Part shown: positions 7,820 to 16,255 of the stretch, piece after piece
Layout of the letters: every line of letters begins with the position of its first letter
Position numbering within the stretch: position 1 is the stretch's first letter
Assembly: GCA_902776835.1 (NCBI GenBank)
Contig: CACYRK010000026.1
Coordinates: 1 to 40,561, forward strand
Length of the DNA: 40,561 bases
Source of the DNA: an uncultured Bacteroidales bacterium
GTDB taxonomy: Bacteria; Bacteroidota; Bacteroidia; Bacteroidales; Muribaculaceae
Direction: 5' to 3'
Notes under the pieces: generated by a model
Seen by the model: only the letters and a program-made list of their open reading frames with translations
Database searches by the model: none
What the model was told of the DNA's origin: nothing
Program-made: the position numbers and the translations under genes

Positions 7820-10066
7820 ATGAGAAAAAAACTACTACTTTTAGCCTTTGCATTGCTATCGGTGGCAGGCATGATGGCACAAGACGAAACCGTTGAGTAT
7901 ACGGTAGAGAAAATCTCCAATCCTACTGCCGGTGAGCGTGAGGTCGACGGCCTGGTTGCCGGAGGAGACCGCGAGAACAGTTATACTTGGCGTTTGGCCA
8001 TGCGTGGCGACGAGATTTATATTGCCACAACGCGCAACATTGCAAGCGCCCTTGTCAACATGTACGGTTCGCAGTTTGCTGCAGCGGGCATTTCTCTCGA
8101 CACTTTCTGGGCTATGATTGACGCTGTGACAAATGGCGACATTCCCCGCAACGATGCCAACGAAGGAGCAAACATTATTTGCTACAATCGCCAGACTGGC
8201 GAGTTTAAAGTGGTATACACTGCCGAGAACGCTGTATACTTCCGCATGGCCGTGACCTATGGCGACAATGTGTACTTTGGTTCTTATTCGGCCGATCCCA
8301 CAGTGGCACAGTACATTCTGAGACTTGACCCGCAGGGCAATTTCACGAAGGTGTTTGAGACGATGGGCTCGGTTTCGCTTCGCGCCAACTGTGTGTATAA
8401 CGACCACCTGTTCTTTGCTGGTGCCGATGACCGCGAGTTGGTTGAGGATCCCTCTCACGTTCCCACCCGCATGGCAGTGCTCCAGAAGAGCAACGAGGAT
8501 GATTTCGTTTGGGACCGTGTTGCCGACTATCGCGACTTCGGCGAAATTGCCTTCGACCCCATTATGAGCAGTTGGACAGGTGCTCCGATTTGGGAACTTG
8601 CCTCGCATGCCGGCTACATCTATGCCACGGCCCCCAGCACTCGCGGCTTTGTGATTTTCCGCGGTCATCCTGCCGAGGGTGACGAGCCTGCCAACGAATA
8701 TGGCTGGTACTGGGAGGAAGTTGCCGGAACACACAATGGCATCAACAACCCCGGTCTGAGCGAAATCGTGGGTGGAGAACCCGGAACGATGCGTTCGCTC
8801 ATCGGCTCGGTGTTTGAGTTCAACGGTGAGTTGTATGCTTATAACTTCGACCATTCGTTTGGCGGTGAGGCTCAGGCCTTTGCCGGTATGTTGCAGCAAC
8901 TTGCCGGTGCCGACACCAAGCCCTCACAGTATCTCTACTACATGTACAACTCGCTCCAGAGCCCGCAGCGCGTGTGGAAACTCGACGATGTCACAGGTAA
9001 GTTTGTGGAGTGCAAGAACTTCACCAAGTTGGTTGAAGGAACCACCAACGAGTATGTATGGCGCCTGGGCGAATATGACGGACAACTCTACGTTGCCACC
9101 ATGGATGCCGGTATCTTCTACAACTATATGACTCAACTCACCAACGGCAGCCTGCTGACGATGACTCCCGAGGAGATGCAGACAAAGATTGGTTACATCG
9201 TTAACTTAATCAACCTCTTTGCTGAGGCTAAAGCCAATGAGGCAGTTGCCGAACTTATCGCAAACCTGGAGGAACTCAAGTCGTTGCTTGAGCAGTTTGC
9301 TCAAGATGGCACCATCGACGAGGAACTGCTTGCCGAGTATGAGGAGTTGCTCAATGAAATCATTGCAATGCTCCAAGACTATATCAACGAGCAGGCCCCG
9401 GCTATTGCCAGCGATTTTGCCACAGCAGTGTTAACCAATACCATTGACAATAACTCTGCTTCGGCTCATTTCGTGTATGCCTGCAGCAAATTCATCGGCG
9501 AGAACGACCGTTCTCTGGAGACCTTGTGCCACGGCTCGATGGCTAAACTGAATGCACCCGGCAGCAACTACGACGTGGTGCACAAGACATTGGCCGACGC
9601 CATCACCGCCATAATTAGGGATGCTCTTGAAAACATCAAGGAGTGGTCGCAAGACCTCTATGACCGCATCGACGGCGATGGCATCGAAATGTATCTTTAC
9701 ATCAACGAAATGGTGATGCATGACCCATGGGGCTTCGACCTTTATCGCACCTCCGACGGCGAGGAATTTGAGGTTATCACCGTCGATGGTTTTGGCGACA
9801 AATACAACTATGGCTGCCCGGCCTTCCTGGCAACAGATGAGGGTATGTACATTGGTACTTGCAATCCGTTCTATGGTGGACAACTCTACTTGCTGACCAA
9901 CTCTAACTTTACAGGAGTTCAGGATATCGCTGCCACAAAGACTGCCAGCGCGCCCAGCAACATTTATTACACACTCACTGGCGTTCGCATCGTGGGCAAG
10001 CCTACCACTCCGGGCATCTATATCAACGATGGTCGCAAGGTAGTCATCAGTGCATCTGGCAAGTGA
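7820..10066 (+). CDS. large secreted protein, beta-propeller-like, with PGIYI-type C-terminus
   Basis: No family name could be assigned to this 748-residue protein. A signal peptide (residues 1-20, ending AGMMAQ) is followed by repeated aromatic beta-strand blocks such as YTWRLAMRGDEIYIATT, FRMAVTYGDNVYFGSY and YVWRLGEYDGQLYVAT, with a spacing that suggests a beta-propeller. An acidic helical stretch near residues 465-525 (LEELKSLLEQF, EELLAEYEELLNEII) interrupts the strands and may form a coiled coil or side domain. The C-terminus (YYTLTGVRI ... PGIYINDGRKVVI) is the short tail found on many secreted Prevotella and Muribaculaceae proteins. It has its own promoter and terminator. An extracellular or surface location is inferred. 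Confidence 0.7.
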   Translation: MRKKLLLLAFALLSVAGMMAQDETVEYTVEKISNPTAGEREVDGLVAGGDRENSYTWRLAMRGDEIYIATTRNIASALVNMYGSQFAAAGISLDTFWAMIDAVTNGDIPRNDANEGANIICYNRQTGEFKVVYTAENAVYFRMAVTYGDNVYFGSYSADPTVAQYILRLDPQGNFTKVFETMGSVSLRANCVYNDHLFFAGADDRELVEDPSHVPTRMAVLQKSNEDDFVWDRVADYRDFGEIAFDPIMSSWTGAPIWELASHAGYIYATAPSTRGFVIFRGHPAEGDEPANEYGWYWEEVAGTHNGINNPGLSEIVGGEPGTMRSLIGSVFEFNGELYAYNFDHSFGGEAQAFAGMLQQLAGADTKPSQYLYYMYNSLQSPQRVWKLDDVTGKFVECKNFTKLVEGTTNEYVWRLGEYDGQLYVATMDAGIFYNYMTQLTNGSLLTMTPEEMQTKIGYIVNLINLFAEAKANEAVAELIANLEELKSLLEQFAQDGTIDEELLAEYEELLNEIIAMLQDYINEQAPAIASDFATAVLTNTIDNNSASAHFVYACSKFIGENDRSLETLCHGSMAKLNAPGSNYDVVHKTLADAITAIIRDALENIKEWSQDLYDRIDGDGIEMYLYINEMVMHDPWGFDLYRTSDGEEFEVITVDGFGDKYNYGCPAFLATDEGMYIGTCNPFYGGQLYLLTNSNFTGVQDIAATKTASAPSNIYYTLTGVRIVGKPTTPGIYINDGRKVVISASGK

Positions 10067-10126
10067 CACTTCAATCATCCATTGACTGGTCGTTGTAACT
10101 GAAAGATCGGTCATAAAATAGCAACT

Positions 10127-10162
10127 AAGCCCCGCTTTAACTCGATGAGTAAGGCGGGGCTT
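10127..10162 (+). terminator. terminator after the propeller-like gene
   Basis: AAGCCCCGC (10127-10135) pairs perfectly with GCGGGGCTT (10154-10162), and the loop holds further pairing (ACTC/GAGT). No strong T run follows. Confidence 0.75.
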
Positions 10163-10304
10163 AATTCTGCCCTGGATTCTCCGCTGCATTGACGCAAACT
10201 TCACGTCGTAGACATCCCTCGCCTGTGTCATGTGGCCGCACAAAGCGTTTTTTCGTTAAATATTATAAAAAACACTTTGGGTGTTTGGTTTTTGCGTTAA
10301 AAAA

Positions 10305-10337
10305 TTTGCTCTATGTGAACAAAAATGTTTACTTTTA
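10305..10337 (+). promoter_or_regulatory. candidate promoter for the Tyr/Gly-rich protein gene
   Basis: TTTG (10305-10308) and TACTTTTA (10330-10337, one mismatch to TAnnTTTG) are 21 bp apart, giving a 5' UTR of about 95 nt. The remainder of the 10067-10434 gap holds only the terminator. Confidence 0.55.
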
Positions 10338-10434
10338 CCCGTTGAATTAAACTTTTAATATTGTAAGGTGTCTAAATGGCACAGAATTTGATTGTGAGTG
10401 AAACGAATTGACAACAATTTAAACAATTAGAAAT

Positions 10435-11616
10435 ATGATTTACAAAGGCTTATCATTATTGGCTGTCTTAGCACTGGGTGCTGGAGGCATGATGCACGCT
10501 CAAGACTGGGACGACATCTATTACGATGGGTCAAAGTCTACTACGGTGAAGACCGAGAAACCGGCCTCCACAAAGGTCACAGCGTCGACACCGGCCACAA
10601 CCAAGGTGACTGTCGAACGCTTCTATCAAAACGACCGCGACGTTGACGAGTATAATCGCCGCGGGGACTATGAGCAACTTGCCGGCGAGTTTGGTGACTC
10701 GACCTATACCTACGAGGGCACTGCCGACTTCGAGACGGGATCGACATTCTCTAACACTCAACGCATCGAGCGTTTCTACAACCCCGATGTGGTGGTGCTT
10801 AGCGACGATGCCGACCTGATTGAGCTTTATTATAACGACACTCCGTCGGTCAACCTGATTATTGGCACCAACTATGCCACATCGGGCTGGGGTTGGGGCT
10901 CGCCTTACCATCGTTACACACGCTGGTATGATCCCTGGTACCTCGACTACTATTTCTACGATCCTTGGTATCGTCCTTACTGGTACGGCTACAGTTATGG
11001 TCCTCGTCTGTGGGGCTGGAACTATTGGTATACTGGCTGGTACGGCTGGGGTGGTTACTATGGCAGTTGGTATTGGGGCCGTCCCTACTACTGGGATTAC
11101 GGCTATCGCCACCACGGCGGCTATTGGGGTCACAACAACTGGCATTCTGGAGGTCACGGCTATCGTCCCAACGGCCGTCAGCCTGGCGACCACCGCAGTT
11201 TGCTGAGCAATAACCATGGCCACAGCACAAACAATGGTCAGTTGAGTGGCCGTCGCGGTGCCCATTCGGCTCCTGGCACAGGTGGCACGATGAGCGGTCG
11301 CACGCGTCCCAACACGTCGAGCGGCAACGTCGGCACGATGAATCGCACCCGTCCCACTACAGGCAACGTCACACCACGTGGCAGCAATAATGGCGGTCGC
11401 TCGTCGAGCGGCTACAGTGGCGGCAGTTCGCGCAACCATCGTAGCAGCAGTAGCAGTGGCAGCAGTTCACGCAGTTACACTCCGCGCACCGGTGGCAGCA
11501 GCCACGGCGGTGGCTACAGCGGCGGCGGTAGTTCGCGTGGCGGCGGTGGCGGCTATAGCGGTGGCGGCGGTGGTGGCCGCAGCGGCGGCGGTGGCGGCGG
11601 AGGCCGTAGGCACTAA
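10435..11616 (+). CDS. secreted low-complexity Tyr/Trp/Gly/Ser-rich protein
   Basis: This 393-residue protein has four compositional blocks. A signal peptide (residues 1-22, ending MMHAQ) is followed by a Thr/Lys/Asp-rich region (about 25-140). An aromatic block (about 150-235) is packed with Tyr, Trp and Gly (for example YWYTGWYGWGGYYGSWYWG). A His/Asn/Ser/Arg-rich linker leads to a C-terminus of Ser and poly-Gly (about 300-393). Similar aromatic-glycine proteins in Bacteroides and Prevotella are of unknown function; a surface or matrix structural role is plausible but not shown. The gene precedes the FadL-like gene by 103 bp, with a hairpin between them. Confidence 0.72.
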   Translation: MIYKGLSLLAVLALGAGGMMHAQDWDDIYYDGSKSTTVKTEKPASTKVTASTPATTKVTVERFYQNDRDVDEYNRRGDYEQLAGEFGDSTYTYEGTADFETGSTFSNTQRIERFYNPDVVVLSDDADLIELYYNDTPSVNLIIGTNYATSGWGWGSPYHRYTRWYDPWYLDYYFYDPWYRPYWYGYSYGPRLWGWNYWYTGWYGWGGYYGSWYWGRPYYWDYGYRHHGGYWGHNNWHSGGHGYRPNGRQPGDHRSLLSNNHGHSTNNGQLSGRRGAHSAPGTGGTMSGRTRPNTSSGNVGTMNRTRPTTGNVTPRGSNNGGRSSSGYSGGSSRNHRSSSSSGSSSRSYTPRTGGSSHGGGYSGGGSSRGGGGGYSGGGGGGRSGGGGGGGRRH

Positions 11617-11641
11617 TCACCATCATTGAGAAAACAACATT

Positions 11642-11676
11642 GGGTGTGCCATCGAGTCAAAACTGATGGCACACTC
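11642..11676 (+). terminator. intergenic hairpin between the Gly-rich and FadL-like genes
   Basis: GTGTGCCATC (11644-11653) pairs perfectly with GATGGCACAC (11665-11674) around an 11-nt loop. No T run follows, so it may be a weak terminator or an RNA-stability hairpin within one transcript. Confidence 0.55.
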
Positions 11677-11719
11677 AATATAAAAACAACCCATTATACA
11701 CGATTAATCACACACTACA

Positions 11720-13321
11720 ATGAGAAAGAATCTTCTTGTAATGGCTCTGCTCAGCCTTCCCTTGCTGGCGAGCGCACAATACACATTCGACGCGCTGCAA
11801 CTGTCGCAAACTGAGTTGCGAGGCACTTCGCGATTCACCTCGATGGCTGGTGCTTTTGGTGCCCTGGGTGGCGACTTGTCGAGTATCAATCAGAACCCTG
11901 CCGGAGTGGGTGTGTACCGCAGCAACGATGTGAGCATCACACTCGGCCCGGAATTCAACGGCACAAAAACAGCCAATGACTCCCGCCAGAGCGAAACTAA
12001 GTTCAATGTGAACAACGTGGGCTTCGTGGGTTCTACGAAACTCAATAACGATGTGCTGCTCAACTTGAACTGGGGCTTTTCGTACAACCGCATCAACTCG
12101 TTCAACCGTCGCTATCGTGGCGTGGCTTCGGCTATACCCACCAGTATAACCAACTACATTGCCGACCAAACGATGTTCGACGGCATGACGAGCGCCGACT
12201 TGGATCCCGTGAGCGGCAACCCGTTCTACGATGGCGATGCTCGCTGGAACCAAATTCTGGCTTACCGTTCTTACCTGATTTTGCCCACAAGCGACATCAA
12301 TAACTATACGCAGTCGTTTACCGGACTGGGTGTTGATGGCACCTACGGCGCAGCCGAGTTTGAGGTCCAGGAGTGGGGTCACACCGACGAGTACTCGTTT
12401 GCTCTCGGCGGCAACATTGCCAACACCATGTATTGGGGTATGGCACTCGGCGTCACCGAATTGTCCTACGAGTACAATAAGTACTATGGTGAGTCGCTGA
12501 CCAACACCGTGGTTTACGATGCGGCCGATGATCCTGATGCACAACTTGTCGACGGTAATGCCGACTTTGGCATCGTCGACTGGTCGCGCACCACAGGCAC
12601 CGGTGTGAATTTCAAGTTGGGCGTAATCTTGAAGCCGGTTAACGAACTTCGTCTGGGCTTCGCTTTCCACACCCCGACTCTCTACGAGATGAAGGACACC
12701 TACCAGAGTGTGGTTCGCGCTTCGTTCTCGGGCGACAATTTGATTGACGGAGGCTATCAACTCGCCGACGAGTACACCCCCGACTATCAGAGCAACTGGT
12801 ACGACATTCGCACCCCGTGGCGCTTTATCGGCAGTATTGCTGGCGTGATTGGCTCGAAAGGCATCATCAGCGCCGATTATGAGTACACCGGCAACGGTAC
12901 TATACGCATCTGCGATGAGAACAACAACGAGTATCTCGACGCTACAACCGAGATTAAGGATTACCTGCAGCCCAGCCACACCGTGCGCTTGGGTGCCGAG
13001 TACCGTGTTAGCCCCGACGTGAGTTTGCGTGCTGGCTACAGTTATCAGACCTCGCCCGTCAAGGACGATGTTAAGGACGACAAGGTTGCCGTGAACGTGA
13101 CCGGTTGCAACACCGCTTACACCTACGACCGCGACATCCAGCACATCACCGCTGGTGTGGGCTACCACCACAAGAATTTCTATTGCGACCTGGCTTATGT
13201 GTATCAGGCACGCAACATGACTTACACCGCCTTCCCGATCGACGACCTGGGCAAGACCGTGAAGTGGGACGTGGACGCTGACAACCACCGCCTCTCGGCA
13301 ACGTTAGGTTTCCGCTTCTAA
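11720..13321 (+). CDS. FadL/OmpP1-like outer-membrane transport protein
   Basis: This 533-residue protein has a signal peptide (residues 1-19, ending LLASAQ). The mature N-terminus, including GTSRFTSMAGAFGALGGDLSS followed by INQNPAGVGVYR, is the plug/hatch signature of the FadL/OmpP1 family in Bacteroidota. The remainder alternates beta-strands and ends in a C-terminal strand closing with Phe (ATLGFRF), as in outer-membrane barrels. The family moves hydrophobic compounds such as long-chain fatty acids or aromatic molecules across the outer membrane. Bacteroidota members are often annotated as hemin receptors without proof. Its substrate cannot be told from the sequence. Confidence 0.87.
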   Translation: MRKNLLVMALLSLPLLASAQYTFDALQLSQTELRGTSRFTSMAGAFGALGGDLSSINQNPAGVGVYRSNDVSITLGPEFNGTKTANDSRQSETKFNVNNVGFVGSTKLNNDVLLNLNWGFSYNRINSFNRRYRGVASAIPTSITNYIADQTMFDGMTSADLDPVSGNPFYDGDARWNQILAYRSYLILPTSDINNYTQSFTGLGVDGTYGAAEFEVQEWGHTDEYSFALGGNIANTMYWGMALGVTELSYEYNKYYGESLTNTVVYDAADDPDAQLVDGNADFGIVDWSRTTGTGVNFKLGVILKPVNELRLGFAFHTPTLYEMKDTYQSVVRASFSGDNLIDGGYQLADEYTPDYQSNWYDIRTPWRFIGSIAGVIGSKGIISADYEYTGNGTIRICDENNNEYLDATTEIKDYLQPSHTVRLGAEYRVSPDVSLRAGYSYQTSPVKDDVKDDKVAVNVTGCNTAYTYDRDIQHITAGVGYHHKNFYCDLAYVYQARNMTYTAFPIDDLGKTVKWDVDADNHRLSATLGFRF

Positions 13322-13336
13322 ATCACACACATGACG

Positions 13337-13372
13337 CAAGTTCCTGGGAAAACACCTAGGAACTTGTTGTTA
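13337..13372 (+). terminator. terminator after the FadL-like gene
   Basis: CAAGTTCCT (13337-13345) pairs with AGGAACTTG (13358-13366), with further GG/CC pairing inside, followed by TTGTTATT. Confidence 0.8.
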
Positions 13373-13406
13373 TTATAGATTGTATAATTAACTGAAATTC
13401 ATAAAG

Positions 13407-13847
13407 ATGAAGAAAATACTCGTATTGATTTGCGCTGCAGTGCTGAGTCTGGGCGCTTTGGCCGACGATGACAGCCGTCAACCTATCGAGTCAAAGAAAT
13501 TGCCAAATATGACGCTTAACATCCTCAAGTCGTATTATCCTGATGCTCAAGTGGTGACAGCCACCCGCGAGAAGAGCAAGATTAAACACAACTATGAAGT
13601 GACGCTCGACAATGGTGTGGACCTCACCTTCGACAAGGACGGACAGTGGACACGCGTCGATGCTCATGGCGAAGCAATTCCCACCCGCATGGTGCCTGGT
13701 AAGATTGTCATGTATCTCTCAAAATCTGAGCCCGGCGCTGTTGTCACTCGCATGGAGAAAGACAATCTCAACAACTACGAGATTGAGTTGACCAGTGGTG
13801 TGATCTACCTGTTCGACAAGCAGTTTGTTTACATGGGTACAAAGTAG
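13407..13847 (+). CDS. secreted PepSY-like domain protein
   Basis: This 146-residue protein has a signal peptide (residues 1-19, ending LGALA) and two copies of a short alpha/beta unit. The first is LPNMTLNILKSYYPDAQVV ... NYEVTLDNGVDLTFDKDGQW; the second is VPGKIVMYLSKSEPGAVVTRM ... NYEIELTSGVIYLFDKQF. This duplicated pattern defines the PepSY-like (PF11396-type, BLIP-like) periplasmic proteins common in Bacteroidales. Their role is unknown; inhibitor-like or envelope-stress functions have been suggested for PepSY folds. It is flanked by terminators on both sides, so it is probably a single-gene unit, although no clear promoter was found. Confidence 0.82.
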   Translation: MKKILVLICAAVLSLGALADDDSRQPIESKKLPNMTLNILKSYYPDAQVVTATREKSKIKHNYEVTLDNGVDLTFDKDGQWTRVDAHGEAIPTRMVPGKIVMYLSKSEPGAVVTRMEKDNLNNYEIELTSGVIYLFDKQFVYMGTK

Positions 13848-13871
13848 TCAATTAACCACTTTATATAGTTT

Positions 13872-13899
13872 GGGGACCAAGTATTGGCCCCCTTTTTTT
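13872..13899 (+). terminator. terminator after the PepSY-like gene
   Basis: GGGGACCAA (13872-13880) pairs with TTGGCCCC with one bulged A around a GTA loop, followed by a run of seven T residues. Confidence 0.9.
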
Positions 13900-13932
13900 G
13901 TGCCGTGTTTTTGCAATGTTTCCAGACAATTT

Positions 13933-14046
13933 GTAGGGACGCGCCATGGCGCGTAGTGGAGCAAAATGAGGGTTAAATGTGTTCATATTCATGTTATTAT
14001 TTTGATTGATGTCGTTTTCGAACTACGCGCCAAGGCGCGTCCCTAC
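13933..14046. repeat. 25-bp inverted repeat pair flanking 64 bp
   Basis: The left arm (13933-13957, beginning GTAGGGACGCGCC) and the right arm (14022-14046, ending GCGCGTCCCTAC) are inverted copies with a single mismatch. Each arm is itself palindromic around GCGCCATGGCGC or GCGCCAAGGCGC. The 64 bp between them are AT-rich and open in no convincing frame. It resembles a non-autonomous mobile element or REP-like repeat; no flanking target duplication was established. Confidence 0.75.
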
Positions 14047-14065
14047 ATCTAAATCGTGCGTTATT

Positions 14066-14112
14066 AGCCCCGTTAGGGGTGACAGAACCAATTGCGTCTA
14101 CATCTGCCACCC
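14066..14112. repeat. second hairpin-type repeat next to the inverted-repeat element
   Basis: CCCCGTTAGGGG (14068-14079) forms a short palindrome. GGTGACAGA (14078-14086) pairs, with one mismatch, with TCTGCCACC (14103-14111). The two motifs follow the 25-bp inverted repeat directly, in a 375-bp gap without a gene. Confidence 0.55.
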
Positions 14113-14176
14113 TGGTTTTTATCGGACACCAATAAAAAAATTACAGCGTTTTGGGCTGTGGATGGAAGAAAAGTTG

Positions 14177-14184
14177 TAATTTTG
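14177..14184 (+). promoter_or_regulatory. promoter -7 element of the nadE operon
   Basis: TAATTTTG matches the -7 consensus. TTGG at 14151-14154 is 22 bp upstream, slightly longer than usual. A 7-bp hairpin (CTTGTGC 14197-14203 with GCACAAG 14209-14215) lies in the predicted 5' UTR before the start at 14256. Confidence 0.6.
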
Positions 14185-14255
14185 TAAGTTAAACCGCTTG
14201 TGCATTTGGCACAAGGTTTGCATTGAATAAAGTAGGACTCACTTATATAACGAAT

Positions 14256-16244
14256 ATGTCGAAAGTTAAGTTGAATTTCAATAGCGATTATGGCATGCTG
14301 CGCGTAGCGTCGCTTGTGCCGCGTGTCAACGTCGCCGACGTGCCTTTAAACGTGCGCAGTATCCTGGAGAGCATTGCCTCGGCGCTGACACAGGGTGCTC
14401 AACTAATCGTGCTGCCTGAATTGGCTGTGACGGGTTACACTTGTGGCGATTTGCTGGGCAACGATGCGTTGCTGACTGCAACTGAGCGCGGAGTGACTGA
14501 GATTTGCCAAGCCACCGCCGATGCCGATGCCGTGGTGGTCGTGGGCGCGCCGCTGCGTGCACGGGGACACCTCTTCAACTGCGCCGTGGTGATGAACCGG
14601 GGCAAGATGTGGGTCGTTCCCAAGACCTATCTGCCTAACTACAAGGAATTCTACGAAAAACGCTGGTTTACCAGTGATAACATAACTCGCAGCACCATAC
14701 AGGACATAGTTGTCGACGGCAATACTGTGCCCTTCGGCACAAACATGATTTTCGACGCCGGAATGATGAAAATGGCGGTGGAGATTTGTGAGGATTTGTG
14801 GGTCCCCATCCCTCCCAGCGCATTTGCTGCCATCAACGGTGCCAATGTACTTGTCAACCTTTCGGCATCGAACGAGGTCGTCGGCAAGCACGACTATCTG
14901 GTGAACATGATTAAGCACCACAGCGACCACAATATCGCTGCCTACGTCTATTCTTCGGCTGGCTACGGCGAGTCGACCACCGACTTGGTGTTTGCCGGAA
15001 ACGCCATCATCACCGAGAATGGCAACATTCTCGCTCAGGGCGACCGCTTCATCACCGACCCGCAAATGGTTGTTGCTGATGTTGACCTCGAATCGCTCGA
15101 GAACGAGCGCCGTGTCAACGGCAGTTTTACCGACAGCCTGCTTCAACATCGCCGCAATTACCAATTCATACCGGTGCAATTGAGCCGATTGGACTACAGC
15201 TCCACCGACTTGAAACGCCACGTGCGTAATATGCCGTTCGTGCCAAGTCGCGACGCCATGCGCGACGCGCGCTGCGAGGAAATCGTAAACATTCAGACGC
15301 AAGGACTTATGCGCCGATTGGCCCATACGGGCATTAAGAGTGTGGTAATAGGCATTTCGGGCGGCATCGACTCCACATTGGCGCTGATGATTGCCGTGCG
15401 AGCCTTCGACCGCCTGAACCTCAGTCGCGAAAATATTGTTGGTATCACTATGCCCGGCTTCGGTACCACGGGCCGCACGCTCACCAATGCCCTCGAGTTG
15501 ATGAAGGCGCTGGGAATCACAGTGAAAGAAATTCCAATCGCTGAGGCTGTGAAACTCCACCTCGACGATATTGAGCACGACCTGATGACTCACGACACCA
15601 CCTATGAAAACGCACAAGCCCGTGAGCGCACACAGATTCTGATGGACTATGCCAACAAGATTGGTGGCCTCGTGCTTGGCACAGGCGACCTCTCGGAATT
15701 GGCGCTAGGGTGGGCTACCTATAATGGCGACCACATGTCGATGTACAACGTCAACGGCAGCGTTCCCAAGACGTTGGCCAAGCACCTGATTAACTGGTTT
15801 GCCAGCACTACCGGTACCGCCAACCCAAAGAGCGTGACCATTCGCTCTACGTTGCTCGATGTTCTTGCCACGCCCATCAGCCCCGAACTTACCCCGGCCG
15901 ACAGCAAGGGCAACATTCAGCAGAAGACCGAGGATATCATCGGCCCATACGACCTTCACGACTTCTTCTTGTACAACATGCTGCGCCACGGTTTCGGCCC
16001 GGAAAAGATATATTTCCTTGCCTGCCATGCCTTTGACGGCAGTTACGCGCCGGCTGTGATTAAGAAATGGCTGTGCGTGTTTGTGCGCCGATTCTTCAGC
16101 CAGCAGTTCAAGCGGTCGTGCTTGCCCGATGGCCCCAAGGTGGGTAATGTGTCGCTGTCGCCGCGTGGTGATTGGCGTATGCCAAGCGATGCCTCGGCAG
16201 CAGTATGGATTGCGCAGTGCGACGCGCTCCCCGACGAGCAATAA
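14256..16244 (+). CDS. nadE: glutamine-dependent NAD+ synthase
   Basis: This 662-residue two-domain enzyme makes NAD+ from deamido-NAD+, ATP and glutamine. The N-terminal nitrilase-type glutaminase (about residues 15-300) has the triad Glu55 (PELAVTGY), Lys123 (VPKTYLPNYKEF) and Cys178 (AVEICEDLW). The C-terminal ammonia-dependent synthetase (from about residue 340) has the ATP-binding loop GISGGIDSTLAL, then LGTGDLSELALGW and a DLHDFFLYNMLRHG segment. An in-frame TTG start at 14223 would add 11 residues; ATG 14256 is preferred. This is the first gene of a compact operon, with tamB 11 bp downstream. cinA at the operon's end belongs to a family acting on pyridine nucleotides. Confidence 0.95.
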   Translation: MSKVKLNFNSDYGMLRVASLVPRVNVADVPLNVRSILESIASALTQGAQLIVLPELAVTGYTCGDLLGNDALLTATERGVTEICQATADADAVVVVGAPLRARGHLFNCAVVMNRGKMWVVPKTYLPNYKEFYEKRWFTSDNITRSTIQDIVVDGNTVPFGTNMIFDAGMMKMAVEICEDLWVPIPPSAFAAINGANVLVNLSASNEVVGKHDYLVNMIKHHSDHNIAAYVYSSAGYGESTTDLVFAGNAIITENGNILAQGDRFITDPQMVVADVDLESLENERRVNGSFTDSLLQHRRNYQFIPVQLSRLDYSSTDLKRHVRNMPFVPSRDAMRDARCEEIVNIQTQGLMRRLAHTGIKSVVIGISGGIDSTLALMIAVRAFDRLNLSRENIVGITMPGFGTTGRTLTNALELMKALGITVKEIPIAEAVKLHLDDIEHDLMTHDTTYENAQARERTQILMDYANKIGGLVLGTGDLSELALGWATYNGDHMSMYNVNGSVPKTLAKHLINWFASTTGTANPKSVTIRSTLLDVLATPISPELTPADSKGNIQQKTEDIIGPYDLHDFFLYNMLRHGFGPEKIYFLACHAFDGSYAPAVIKKWLCVFVRRFFSQQFKRSCLPDGPKVGNVSLSPRGDWRMPSDASAAVWIAQCDALPDEQ

Positions 16245-16255
16245 ACCGAAAGCCG

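Noticed and set aside
11708..13288. 526-codon antisense frame over the FadL-like gene (and similar ones at 19085-20362 and 14403-15617)
   Set aside because: These arise from codon bias opposite real genes; they lack start signals and recognisable domains.
13933..14112. Complete insertion sequence
   Set aside because: Only about 180 bp with no transposase frame, so at most a non-autonomous element.
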